A stretch of DNA of 64,000 bases from Paenibacillus selenitireducens (GCF_002021565.1 NZ_MSZX01000003.1:310027-374026), one strand, 5' to 3'. Shown: positions 8,671 through 17,676, counted from the stretch's first letter. The notes: generated from the letters alone by a model not told the origin. Numbers and translations are program-made.

Positions 8671-8987
8671 TGGTGAAAATGATGTCTTAATCCGATCGTA
8701 TAATCTTAATCTTTGTTTTCCTTAGTTAGGTTCTTTACATTCATCTGTTATTCTTCTTTGTTTGTTTTATTCAATAGAATTGTCAAATTAAGTACAATAC
8801 AGATATGCCTCAAAGGAAACTAAAAGACATGCTTTCTGTTAGAATTTAGGGTTCATGCCTTTTAAGGATTTTATTCAGTGTCTATTCTAACGGGCTTGAC
8901 ATTTAACGACGTTTCTTTTTTTGATTGATTAGCGAAATGCATAACCCCTTACATACTCTCTTTGCGACAATGAAGCAAAATGAAAAT
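8671..8987. other. AT-rich stretch without a supported gene
   Basis: I found no open frame with recognisable similarity. The first bases may extend the M20 remnant. A TTGACA at about 8895 on the plus strand has no gene behind it. Confidence 0.35.
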
Positions 8988-9545
8988 CTAGGGTCTTAAC
9001 ATTTCTCCCTTGTCCCATGAAACAATTAATCGATTCAATCTTCTTAGCCGAGTTTCTTCTTTTTTAGCACTCATTACCCACCAAATAGAATCTCTTCTGT
9101 ACGAAGGTGGAAGCTGATTAAAAAATCCCCAAGAACTTGGATCTTTTCTAATTTCATCCTCATATTCTTTCGTTAAAGTAACGTTCCTATGAACGGAAGA
9201 ATAACCTGTTTGATCATTTCTTTGATTGAAAACAGTCAATCCCTCAGGCCTCATTTGATTGTGTTCTATCAGTTTATGCACCTTTTGCACATTAACTTTA
9301 CTCCAGAGGCTATTAGGCTTACGTGGAGTAAAGCGAATTTTATAGCAATCTTCATCAACTGTTTTTCGTATCCCATCAATCCAACCAAATGACAGTGCAC
9401 AATCTACTGATTCGGACCAAGTGAGACTTGCTTTATTGGTCTTTTTCTTAAAAAAAACTACCCAAATTTCACTAGCTGTTTGGTGATGAATATCCAACCA
9501 ATCAATAAATTCTGTTTGATTACTAAAAAATAGCACTTCACTCAT
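8988..9545 (-). CDS. YdeI/OmpD-associated family protein
   Basis: Protein of 185 residues of the YdeI/OmpD-associated family (a DUF1801-related fold linked to resistance to cationic peptides in some bacteria). Typical segments are FIDWLDIHHQTASEIWVVF, KKKTNKASLTWSESVDCAL, FGWIDGIRKTVDE and FTPRKPNSLWSKVN. The ATG at 9543-9545 overlaps the stop of the hydrolase gene as ATGA, which supports this start over the one four codons upstream. It is the second gene of an AT-rich pair; its biochemical role is unknown. Confidence 0.82.
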   Translation of the reverse strand: MSEVLFFSNQTEFIDWLDIHHQTASEIWVVFFKKKTNKASLTWSESVDCALSFGWIDGIRKTVDEDCYKIRFTPRKPNSLWSKVNVQKVHKLIEHNQMRPEGLTVFNQRNDQTGYSSVHRNVTLTKEYEDEIRKDPSSWGFFNQLPPSYRRDSIWWVMSAKKEETRLRRLNRLIVSWDKGEMLRP

Positions 9546-10474
9546 TTTTCCAGCCATTCTAAAATCATTTGATTAAGCTCTTCAGGTCTTTCTTCTTGAA
9601 TCCAATGACCAGTGTTTAAACTCTTAATGTCTATATTAGGTACAAAATCTTTTATATTTGGAAGCGGCGGAATAATATCTTTCTCACCATAAATCATCAA
9701 TGTTGGCTGATGAAGAATAGGAGATACGTCACCTAATAAATGCCAATTACGATTTAAATTTCTGTACCAATTGATGCTTGGAGTGAAACCTGTCTTATTG
9801 AAGGCTGTGATATAAACAGAAAGATCATCATCGCTCATAACAGGTTCACCTAACGGCTGGGTTGCTTTAGCTAGATTAATCATTTCCATTCCTTCAACAG
9901 AGCCTTGTGATGGAACATTCTTTCGATATAAGTTACGAAGAAATTGGGCTGCATTTTCGTCTAATACAGCATCTGCAACACCTGGTTGTTTGTTAAAGTG
10001 AACAAAATAGTAATCATCGCCAAAAGCTTCTTCCATAAAATCAATCCAAGGTCTCTCTCCTCGAACTTGGTAGGGCAAGCATAAGTTAATCATTTTATTA
10101 ACACGTTCTGGATGCAGCAAAGCCATACTCCAAACAACACTTGCGCCCCAATCATGGCCCATAAAAATGGCATCTTTGTATTGGTAGTGATCCAAAAGAG
10201 CAACAAGATCACCCGTTAAATGTTCAATATCATATTTTGTGACTTCTTTTGGACAAGAAGACTCTCCATACCCTCGTTGATTAGGAATAATAACGTGATA
10301 ACCTGCTTCTACAAGAGGAGTCACTTGATGTCTCCAAGAAAAGGCATGCTCTGGCCATCCGTGGCAGAGAACGATAGGTTGCCCCCCATTTTTTTGTCCA
10401 GCTTCAAAAACCTCTAGCTCCACACCGTTACCTGAGATAAGTGTTGGTGTTGGAAATTCATAATTGTTTGTCAT
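9542..10474 (-). CDS. alpha/beta hydrolase, epoxide hydrolase-like
   Basis: Protein of 310 residues with an epoxide-hydrolase layout: oxyanion motif CHGWPEHAFSWRHQ, nucleophile motif FMGHDWGASVVW with Asp near 108 in place of the serine of esterases, a lid region, and a C-terminal His in NTGHWIQEE. An aspartate nucleophile indicates epoxide hydrolase or haloalkane dehalogenase chemistry, and the HGWP loop favours the former. It is translationally coupled to the YdeI-like gene. The WYL regulator 91 bp upstream on the same strand may control it. Confidence 0.88.
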   Translation of the reverse strand: MTNNYEFPTPTLISGNGVELEVFEAGQKNGGQPIVLCHGWPEHAFSWRHQVTPLVEAGYHVIIPNQRGYGESSCPKEVTKYDIEHLTGDLVALLDHYQYKDAIFMGHDWGASVVWSMALLHPERVNKMINLCLPYQVRGERPWIDFMEEAFGDDYYFVHFNKQPGVADAVLDENAAQFLRNLYRKNVPSQGSVEGMEMINLAKATQPLGEPVMSDDDLSVYITAFNKTGFTPSINWYRNLNRNWHLLGDVSPILHQPTLMIYGEKDIIPPLPNIKDFVPNIDIKSLNTGHWIQEERPEELNQMILEWLEK

Positions 10475-10565
10475 TTAACATCCTCCTAATTAAAATAAAA
10501 GTATCTTACAATGACAATATTATCATGGACGTTTGACAACGGTCTGTCAGCTTTGAGAAACTCAC

Positions 10566-11495
10566 TTAATGATATTTGTCAGCCATCAATCTGAGTTTGG
10601 AAGCAATTTTTTTGCGCATTTCTTTTGGAGCTAAGACCTCTATATGCTCTCCAAAACTAAATATGAGAGAGAACAACCATTCTTTTTCGGGGAATGTAGC
10701 TGTAACAAGAAGTTCACCTGTTTCTAACACCGCAATATCTTCTTTATTAAAAACATCCTTCACACGAGACTTCATTTGAGGGGAAACTTTTAAGACAATT
10801 GTTGTCATTGTTGTTTGTTCATTTAATAATGCCATAATCTCGTGATAGGATTTTTCTCGACGTTCAAATGATTGATTTTCAATGTGAAAATCACTTATAC
10901 GGGAAACTCTAAATATTCTGAAGTCTTCTTTTAAAAGACAATAAGCAAATAAATACCAAGTATAATTTTTAAATATGAGCGACATAGGCTCAACTTGTCT
11001 TTTGCTGACGATATTATCATAATTTCTGTAGTCAATAGTCAGTAAATTAGTCTGTGTAATAGCTTTCCTTAGCGTCTTAACTAATGCTTTTTGATTTGGA
11101 GAGTCTCCATAAGGATGTAAATCAATGATGATTTGTTCCATATGCAGCTTTAGATAATCTACCTTGTTTTTAGGAATGATATTTTGTAGTTTTTCTATGG
11201 ATGATTCTAACTCAATGTCGTCAACTGTGAAATTAATATCCTTGAGAACAGAAAGAAGGGAGGACAGGTTATTAAGAGTTAGTACTTGATGATTTAATTT
11301 ATAACTCTCATAAATGCTGAATCCACCATTGTTTCCGGAATGGGAAATGATGGGAATACCAGCTAGATTGATTGTTTCAATATCTCGGTAAATAGTCCGG
11401 ACCGACACTTCAAATTTCTCAGCCAATTCATTTGCTGTTACACGATTTCTATTAAGTAACATCACAATAATGGTTAACATACGTTCTATTTTCAT
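10566..11495 (-). CDS. DeoR-type HTH regulator with WYL domain (YafY family)
   Basis: Transcriptional regulator of 309 residues. An N-terminal winged helix (VTANELAEKFEVSVRTIYRD) is followed by a WYL domain (LTIDYRNYDN, PMSLIFKNYTWYLFAYCL, FRIFRVSRIS), which usually senses a small ligand or nucleic acid. The ATG at 11493-11495 was chosen for its AAGGAGAA site; the frame is open 47 codons further upstream without coding character. It probably regulates the downstream hydrolase/YdeI pair. Confidence 0.9.
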   Translation of the reverse strand: MKIERMLTIIVMLLNRNRVTANELAEKFEVSVRTIYRDIETINLAGIPIISHSGNNGGFSIYESYKLNHQVLTLNNLSSLLSVLKDINFTVDDIELESSIEKLQNIIPKNKVDYLKLHMEQIIIDLHPYGDSPNQKALVKTLRKAITQTNLLTIDYRNYDNIVSKRQVEPMSLIFKNYTWYLFAYCLLKEDFRIFRVSRISDFHIENQSFERREKSYHEIMALLNEQTTMTTIVLKVSPQMKSRVKDVFNKEDIAVLETGELLVTATFPEKEWLFSLIFSFGEHIEVLAPKEMRKKIASKLRLMADKYH

Positions 11496-11605
11496 CTTGT
11501 TCTCCTTAAAAATATATTTTTTTATTATGTAGTAAGAGCAATTAATCAAATGTTTTGTCTTAGAGTTGTTAGGGTTTGCCTTGATTATCTGAAAAATATG
11601 AAATA

Positions 11606-11875
11606 TTGGCAATGGAACGGTTTGCTTATTGCCCAACAGGTATTGAGAATTTTAAAGCTAAAAACCAATGGCTAGGGAAAGGAAATTTGCCTAAAAGTGG
11701 CAATATCATCTTTTTTGATTGGGTTGGTGATTCTGTCAGCGACCATGTAGGGATCGTGGAGAAAGTAGAAAATGAGGTTGTTTACACAATTGAGGGTAAT
11801 TCAGGAGATAAAATTGCCAAACTAAGTTATGAAAAAAATAGTCCTTATATTATGGGGTATGGAACTCCTAAATAA
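11606..11875 (+). pseudogene. C-terminal half of a CHAP-domain peptidoglycan hydrolase
   Basis: The segment FAYCPTGIENFKAKNQWL, PKSGNIIFFDW, SDHVGIVEKVEN and VYTIEGNSGDKIAKLSY matches the second half of CHAP amidase/endopeptidase domains of mobile elements, including the catalytic His (DHVGIV). The N-terminal half with the catalytic Cys is absent, and the start is not preceded by a ribosome site. It may derive from the same ancestral element as the lysozyme fragment at 6618-6809. Confidence 0.65.
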
Positions 11876-11957
11876 AGAAATTTCTATCTTCTTTTTCTCA
11901 ACTCTTATTATTATTGACTTCATTTGCATTTTAAAAGAATCAACTACAGCGCTTCAT

Positions 11958-12176
11958 TTACTTTTCCAAGTACTCAAAGTTAAATAGATTTAAACTTTCT
12001 AGTCTAAGTTTGTTCTTCTTTGACAGACTTGGAATATTTATAAAAAGTTTTTCTTTTGCTCTACTAAGTGCGACAAAATGCACTCGATCATCTTCATCAC
12101 CATTTGATTTATGAATTGTTCTAAATAAGATATTTGTTTCATTCAAATCAACTGTACAAGCAATAACTTCGCTCGT
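11958..12176 (-). pseudogene. C-terminal remnant of a UvrD/Rep-type superfamily I helicase
   Basis: The frame contains FRTIHKSNGDEDDRVHFVAL followed by SRAKEKLFIN, recognisable as helicase motifs V and VI (TIHKSKG and VALSRAK). The rest of the helicase is missing: an in-frame stop lies just upstream of 12176. It is the last decayed gene before GC content returns to normal at about 12.3 kb. Confidence 0.6.
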
Positions 12177-12419
12177 TCAATTCATTGAAAAATGGTGTAA
12201 ACAAGTAACTGTTCTTTGTTGTGTCGGCTATTAGAAATTCCTAGGAGCGTCCGAAATGAGCCTTTAACAGCGACACAAATTTAGTCTCCTTTAAACATGT
12301 ACAAAGTTGATGAAGCAATTGAGTTTACGGTCAATTATGTGGGGTATCACGGTTTGTGGTATGATGATACAGCATGTTTCGCACATGACACATATTTTTC
12401 GATAAAGGCAGGTGAATTT

Positions 12420-13502
12420 ATGCTAGAACCTTACCTATTTCCGATCTCTTATGCGTTCATGACATTTCCCATCGCGGCAGCATTCTTTACTTTGCCATTT
12501 CTGATCGTCCAATATCGACGACATGGATATATTCATAAATACCGGGCATTGATTCTTTATTTGTTCCTGTTGTACATGATGAATGCTTTGTATCTGATCG
12601 TATTGCCTTTGCCTGCATCGATACATAATCTTCCGCCGAAAGCGGTTTCTTACTATCAACTGATTCCGTTTCATTTTGTCATGGATATTATACGAGAGAC
12701 ATCGGTAAGACCGGGGATCCCTTCCACGTATTGGCATCTGTTGAAGGAGCGCGCTTTTTTGCAGGTTGTATTCAATGTTGCGCTCACCGTTCCGTTCGGT
12801 ATGTTCCTGCGTCATTATTTACGGGCGCACTGGGTCAGATGTCTTGTGGTAACCTTCATGTTGTCATTGTTCTTCGAAGTCACGCAAGTGACAGGCATAT
12901 ATGGGATTTATGATTATCCATACCGACTGTTTGACGTCGACGACTTGATCACAAATACGCTGGGCGGGATGATTGGACTGCTGGCAGCGGAATGGTTTGC
13001 CAAAATATTACCGCGTGTGGACAGACTAGATGAACATGTAGATTTATCGACCAAGCGAGTCTCGTATACCCGTAGAGGCATTGCGTTCTGCATCGATTGG
13101 TTTGTTTTGTCTCCTTTTCTGACGTTGTTGGCCATTCTGCAAGTACCGTATCCGTTTGTTATAGGGGTTATCCTTTACTTCATCATTCTCCCTTATGTCA
13201 CGAATGGGCATACGCTCGGCAAATGGATCGTTCGTATTCGGGTCAAAGGCCAAGGAGAGCGTCTTACCGCTCGCGAGGTTATCGTTCGTTACGGCCTATT
13301 CTATCTTGTGCTGGGCGGTCTTAATCAGCTTCTTTTTATTGTTGCGAGCAGTTCCCTGTCGCCGATCCTGATCATGATCTACGCTTTGGGGATGTTCGTC
13401 GTTGATGTCCTCTTCGGCATCCATTTATTGCGCTGCATGTTCAACCGTGAACGTCAATTGTTCTATGAGGCGAAAAGCCATACGACGCATATTATTATTT
13501 GA
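12420..13502 (+). CDS. VanZ-RDD fusion membrane protein
   Basis: Membrane protein of 360 residues. The first half is a VanZ domain (NALYLIVLPLP, TYWHLLKERAF, NVALTVPFGMFLR, FFEVTQVTGIYGIYDYPYR, FDVDDLITNTLGGMIG); the second half is an RDD domain with its Arg-Asp pair (RRGIAFCIDWFV) and a TLGKWIVRIRV segment. VanZ proteins are linked to low-level teicoplanin resistance, RDD proteins to transport. The ATG at 12420 has an AGGTGA site six bases before it; the frame extends 41 codons upstream but that part looks non-coding. It converges on the MFS gene 11 bp away. Confidence 0.85.
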   Translation: MLEPYLFPISYAFMTFPIAAAFFTLPFLIVQYRRHGYIHKYRALILYLFLLYMMNALYLIVLPLPASIHNLPPKAVSYYQLIPFHFVMDIIRETSVRPGIPSTYWHLLKERAFLQVVFNVALTVPFGMFLRHYLRAHWVRCLVVTFMLSLFFEVTQVTGIYGIYDYPYRLFDVDDLITNTLGGMIGLLAAEWFAKILPRVDRLDEHVDLSTKRVSYTRRGIAFCIDWFVLSPFLTLLAILQVPYPFVIGVILYFIILPYVTNGHTLGKWIVRIRVKGQGERLTAREVIVRYGLFYLVLGGLNQLLFIVASSSLSPILIMIYALGMFVVDVLFGIHLLRCMFNRERQLFYEAKSHTTHIII

Positions 13503-13513
13503 ATGAGTAAGCA

Positions 13514-14746
13514 TTATTTCGTCCATAACGTGCTGTGCCGGCAGCCGAAGAAAATCAAGATATTTCCCACGCATGCGATGGCGAAAACCATACTCGGGTC
13601 GGCCAGTTGCGAGATCCAGCCGGCTCCCATGATAGCGAAGGGCATCCCTAGCTTGAATAAGGAGCCGGTAATTCCGCTGATACGGCCAATGAGTTGATGG
13701 GGGGTCGTCTCTTGACGGAAGGTCCAAATACTCACAATGCTGATCGTCTCGAAAAACCCATTAAAAAACAGGCTCATCCCAAGCAGGATGGCAGAATGCG
13801 CGAAGAACATCATCAGATACGTGATCCCTACAATTAGTGTCGTCCAAGCAATAAGAACACCAACCCGAAATTTTCTCCGAAACCAGCTAATCACGAAACT
13901 CCCGAGTAATCCTCCTACGCCAGCCATCGACAGAACAAGTCCAAGTTCGTAATTCTGCAACCGCAAGGTATCTTTGGCGAGAAAAATAATCGTGGTATCC
14001 ACCATGCCTGCCGTGCTATTGAGAAATATGACGGTGATCGTAATTAACCATAAGGGCCGATTGCTGCGCAGCTCGCGCCATCCTTCCCCCAGTTCCCGCC
14101 AGAATCCTGCACGTTGTGAAGTTACAGGGATCTCCTCCGACTTTAAGAATAGTAGAATGACGAAAGCGAAGATAAAAGCAATGGCTGTGATAAATAAGCC
14201 TTCATGCAGCTTAGGGAGCATCAGAATTAACCCTGTAATCACAGGGCCCATAATGCCAATAAGTGTCGTGATGAAATTGAACGAAGCATTGGCGGAGGTT
14301 AGCATTTCCTTCGGCAGCGCTTGTTTTACCATGCTAACCCGGGCATTCGAGAAGGCGTAACCGAACGTCATAAGGAAGAAGCCGGCGATATAGAAGACGA
14401 AAATCGACGGGTGACCGAATTGTATCGCGGTGAATAAGGCAAGCAGCACCAGAATTTGCAGCAGTATGGACCCGAGTGACCATCGTTTCTTGTGAACTCG
14501 ATCGACCATGACGCCGATGAACATCGCTAATAGGAGGTTCGGCAAAAATTCAATGCCTCGCATGGTGGACATCGTGACAGAGGACTCTGTTAGTTCGTAC
14601 AGGATTAGTGGCAATGCGAGCTCGTAGATCCGATTCCCGAATGTGATGATACCGCTCACGAGGAAGAGGACTAAGAAATTAGGGTGCAGCCAAATCGATT
14701 TCGGTTTGGATGCTATTTTTGTGTTGGTTTCAGCCTTTGCAGTCAT
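13514..14746 (-). CDS. MFS transporter
   Basis: Major facilitator superfamily protein of 410 residues with about 12 hydrophobic segments and the inter-helix 2-3 loop GVMVDRVHKKRW. The general pattern resembles the macrolide/enterobactin exporter subgroup (MefA/EntS-like), but the substrate cannot be assigned. It is divergently oriented from the SgrR-like regulator (111 bp apart), a common arrangement in Paenibacillus in which the regulator controls the exporter. Confidence 0.88.
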   Translation of the reverse strand: MTAKAETNTKIASKPKSIWLHPNFLVLFLVSGIITFGNRIYELALPLILYELTESSVTMSTMRGIEFLPNLLLAMFIGVMVDRVHKKRWSLGSILLQILVLLALFTAIQFGHPSIFVFYIAGFFLMTFGYAFSNARVSMVKQALPKEMLTSANASFNFITTLIGIMGPVITGLILMLPKLHEGLFITAIAFIFAFVILLFLKSEEIPVTSQRAGFWRELGEGWRELRSNRPLWLITITVIFLNSTAGMVDTTIIFLAKDTLRLQNYELGLVLSMAGVGGLLGSFVISWFRRKFRVGVLIAWTTLIVGITYLMMFFAHSAILLGMSLFFNGFFETISIVSIWTFRQETTPHQLIGRISGITGSLFKLGMPFAIMGAGWISQLADPSMVFAIACVGNILIFFGCRHSTLWTK

Positions 14747-14857
14747 ATGCGTTACACCTCTTTACGTGTGGGGATGCTCCACATTATACTTTTGTAAAAG
14801 AGGAAGAAAAAGTGAAATGAGTGACGATGTTATTTCGCTTTTTAGGAGTCGGTAAAG

Positions 14858-16681
14858 ATGGAAGTAGAAGCGTATTACCATGCACTAAGGAAACATTACA
14901 GCATCATCCCTGAGGATCAGGCATTTATGGTTACTATGGATGAGCTTACAGAAGTCTTATTGTGTACCCGAAGGAATGTGCAGCTGCTTATTCAGAAAAT
15001 GAGCGAATCCGAGTATATCCATTGGATCGCGGGCCGCGGCCGCGGCAATCGGTCGCAGATGATATTCCGGACATCCGTGCGGGAACTGGTGATGGCAAAG
15101 GCGAAGGGATTGGTGGAGCTCCGCAAAATCAACGAGGCTTGGCGTTTGCTGGAATCCTTGGGGGAACCCTACCTGAAGCAGGAATTCACGGCTTGGTTGT
15201 ACCCCCAATTTGGTGTGTCGCAAGGTGAGGATGAGCTCGATGTACTTCGGTTTCCGTTCTATCGGTCGGTACCTCATTTAGATCCGGCGTTCGTCTTCCG
15301 GAGGACAGAAGCTCATTGGATGCGGCAAATTTTCAATACATTAGTGGTATATTCCGCACAGGATCAACGGCTGATGCCGCAGCTCGCGCATGCTTGGGAG
15401 AGTAATACGGATAAAACAAGATGGGTATTCCATTTGCGCAAAGGCGTTCGGTTTCATCATGGCAAGCTGCTGACAGCGGGGGATGTTGCTTATAGCTTCC
15501 GTCGTATGATGGAAGAGGCGGAGGATGAATGGATCGCATCCATGCTGCTGGACATTCAAGTCCTGGGGAAGCATGACGTGATGTTTGTGCTGAATAAGCC
15601 GAATCAAGTTTTTCCTCATCTGATCGGTACGGAGCGATTTTCCATCGTACCGGAGGATATTCATACGCTGCAGCGGGCAGAATCATTCGCAACCTTGCCG
15701 ATCGGGACAGGCCCGTTTCGAATCGTTCGAAATAACGAATCCATGTTAATACTAGAGGCGCATGAGGCCTATTTCCAAGGATGTCCACATTTGGATCGGA
15801 TTGAGATGTGGGTGTGGCCGAATTACGAAGATCAGACGGTCGTGTCAGACCGAGAGAAGGATGTCCAGATTCTGTACTCGAAAATCCAAATTGAGAAGGG
15901 ATCCAATCCGAGTCTAAGCCAGTTGGAGCAGGGAAGTGCATATCTCTCTTTTAATCAACGGAAGCCCGGTGTGATGCAGGATGTGGAGTTCCGTCAGGCC
16001 ATCCATCTTGCGCTGGACCGTCAACGCATGGTAAATGACCTTGGCGGTATTCGTCAACAACCCTCGGAGGGGTTCATTTGGAACGGAGCAGAGCGAAGGG
16101 TCTCGAGCGGATCGGATGAACATGCCTTCCTTTCGGAAGCGAAGCGATTATTAGCAGCAACGGCTTACGCAGGTGAAAGATTGACGTTATATACCTATGA
16201 ATTGCTGAGCAACGAGCAGGATGCGAGGTGGATTCAAGCGGCGTGCCGTGCAATAGGCGTCCATCTGGAACTCGTCGTGCTGCCCATTGAGCAGCTGACA
16301 GACGCATCTGTCATTTCGCAATCCGATATGATTTTTGCAGCTGAAGTTCTTGGAGAGCAGCCGGATATCACGTTGATGGAAATGTATACGATCGGCAACG
16401 GGTATATCCGCAATCATCGGAGCGATCAAGAGAAGGCGTGGATCGATGGGTATATTTCACGATGTCTCATGGAAGAAGATGCCGCCGCGAGAATGGCGAT
16501 CTTGGATGAAATCCAGGAGCAATTGAAGCGAGATTATCGGCTTTTGTTCCTGTATCATACCGTGCAGGTTGCAGGTCATCATGCCTCGCTTAATGGAATA
16601 ACGCTCAACGCTTGGGGAAAGATTGACTATAAGGACGTGTGGGTTCGGCGACATGCAGACTTTGATCAACGGGACATGTAA
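14858..16681 (+). CDS. SgrR-like transcriptional regulator with periplasmic-binding-protein domain
   Basis: Protein of 607 residues. Residues 1-100 form a winged helix-turn-helix (VLLCTRRNVQLLIQKM, WIAGRGRGNRSQMIF), as in the SgrR N-terminal domain. From about 125 a family 5 solute-binding fold follows (FRRTEAHWMRQIFNTLVVY, TRWVFHLRKGVRFHHGK, TAGDVAYSFRRMM), with no signal peptide, so the binding domain acts in the cytoplasm as a ligand sensor. In E. coli SgrR responds to sugar-phosphate stress; here the ligand is probably a substrate of the divergent MFS exporter. Confidence 0.87.
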   Translation: MEVEAYYHALRKHYSIIPEDQAFMVTMDELTEVLLCTRRNVQLLIQKMSESEYIHWIAGRGRGNRSQMIFRTSVRELVMAKAKGLVELRKINEAWRLLESLGEPYLKQEFTAWLYPQFGVSQGEDELDVLRFPFYRSVPHLDPAFVFRRTEAHWMRQIFNTLVVYSAQDQRLMPQLAHAWESNTDKTRWVFHLRKGVRFHHGKLLTAGDVAYSFRRMMEEAEDEWIASMLLDIQVLGKHDVMFVLNKPNQVFPHLIGTERFSIVPEDIHTLQRAESFATLPIGTGPFRIVRNNESMLILEAHEAYFQGCPHLDRIEMWVWPNYEDQTVVSDREKDVQILYSKIQIEKGSNPSLSQLEQGSAYLSFNQRKPGVMQDVEFRQAIHLALDRQRMVNDLGGIRQQPSEGFIWNGAERRVSSGSDEHAFLSEAKRLLAATAYAGERLTLYTYELLSNEQDARWIQAACRAIGVHLELVVLPIEQLTDASVISQSDMIFAAEVLGEQPDITLMEMYTIGNGYIRNHRSDQEKAWIDGYISRCLMEEDAAARMAILDEIQEQLKRDYRLLFLYHTVQVAGHHASLNGITLNAWGKIDYKDVWVRRHADFDQRDM

Positions 16682-16717
16682 ACAAGGGAGATCTTCGTAG
16701 GTCCCCTTGTTTTTTTA
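16681..16717 (+). terminator. intrinsic terminator after the SgrR-like gene
   Basis: Arms AACAAGGG and CCCTTGTT with a short loop region, followed by T7. It begins at the last base of the stop codon. Confidence 0.75.
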
Positions 16718-16766
16718 TTGCATAAATATCCCGATGCTCCATGGCAAAAGAAAACGGAAATAAGTA

Positions 16767-16797
16767 TTGACTCTCACGTTACGTGATACCCTATACT
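16767..16797 (+). promoter_or_regulatory. MerR-type promoter/operator with 19-bp spacer
   Basis: TTGACT at 16767-16772 and TATACT at 16792-16797 are separated by 19 bp instead of 17. The spacer contains CTCACGTTACGTGA, a dyad matching operators known for TipA/Mta-type MerR regulators. Such promoters are activated when the regulator untwists the DNA. It drives the MerR gene that starts at 16817. Confidence 0.8.
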
Positions 16798-16816
16798 CCA
16801 AAGTGAAGGGAGTCCG

Positions 16817-17551
16817 ATGGCCATGAAAGTAAAAGAAGTTGCCGATCTCGTCGGGATCAGTGTGCGCACGCTGCATCATTACGATGAGATTGGATTATTA
16901 ACCCCGGAGGAGACGACGGAAGCCGGCTATCGTCTCTACTCGGATCAGAATTTAGAGACGCTGCAACAAATTTTATTTTTTAGAGAATTAGGCTTCCCTT
17001 TGAAAAAAATAAAAGAAATCCTTAGTAGTCCTACCTTTGACCAGGAAGAGGCTTTCAGATTGCATCGCAAAATGCTGCTCGATAAACGCAAGCAGCTCGA
17101 TCAATTAATCATGACGCTGGATAAGACGATTCAGCATAGCAAAGGAGAAATTCACATGTCCAATCAGGAAAAATTCGAAGGTTTTGATTTTAGCCATAAT
17201 CCTTACGAGCAAGAGGCTCGCGAACGTTGGGGGGACGAAGCCGTCGATAAAGCGAATACCAAAGCGGCTGGATTTGGCCCCGACAAGCAGGAACAATTCA
17301 ATGAAATTTACAGAAATCTAGCGGCGATCCGCCATACGTCACCGGATTCCGAAGAGGCACAAGCAGGTATTCAAGTATGGTATGCGTTTTTGAATGAGAT
17401 GGGGGAATACTCGCTAGAGGCCTTCAAAGGGCTTGGTCAAATGTACGTCTGTGATGCGCGTTTTACGAAGAATATCGATAAGTTCGGTGAGGGATTAGCC
17501 GTATTTATGCGGGATGCGATGGCATTCTATGCGGATAACCACAACGAATAA
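16817..17551 (+). CDS. MerR-family regulator with TipAS antibiotic-binding domain
   Basis: Protein of 244 residues of the TipA/Mta group. The N-terminus is a MerR winged helix (VADLVGISVRTLHHYDEIGL), then a dimerisation coiled coil to about residue 112. From about residue 114 a TipAS domain follows (NPYEQEARERWGDEAVDKAN, GLGQMYVCDARFTKNID), the module that traps thiopeptide or other drugs. Alternative start at 16823. The 19-bp-spacer promoter upstream indicates autoactivation. An internal ribosome site could give the TipAS domain alone. Confidence 0.92.
   Translation: MAMKVKEVADLVGISVRTLHHYDEIGLLTPEETTEAGYRLYSDQNLETLQQILFFRELGFPLKKIKEILSSPTFDQEEAFRLHRKMLLDKRKQLDQLIMTLDKTIQHSKGEIHMSNQEKFEGFDFSHNPYEQEARERWGDEAVDKANTKAAGFGPDKQEQFNEIYRNLAAIRHTSPDSEEAQAGIQVWYAFLNEMGEYSLEAFKGLGQMYVCDARFTKNIDKFGEGLAVFMRDAMAFYADNHNE
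17141..17158 (+). promoter_or_regulatory. internal ribosome site and start for a TipAS-only product
   Basis: AAAGGAG at 17141-17147 lies 8 bp before an in-frame ATG at 17156, giving a protein of about 131 residues (MSNQEKFEGF onward) that equals the drug-binding domain. In Streptomyces tipA, TipAS is made in this way from the long transcript. Confidence 0.65.
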
Positions 17552-17676
17552 TTAGCAAATCATAGCTGTAAGGAAAGTCCACTCGATGCCCTGGTCAACC
17601 TTTTTAGTTCGGTATTCTTATGTTCAATAATCGGCTGGCGTCGAATACGCTCTTTAAACGTACTGCGGACTTTTGC

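Noticed and set aside
11606-11875. Intact CHAP hydrolase gene
   Set aside because: The catalytic Cys half of the domain and a ribosome site are missing.
15333-15941. 202-codon open frame on the minus strand inside the SgrR-like gene
   Set aside because: Low-complexity Pro/Ser/Arg-rich translation with no similarity, fully inside a convincing gene on the other strand.
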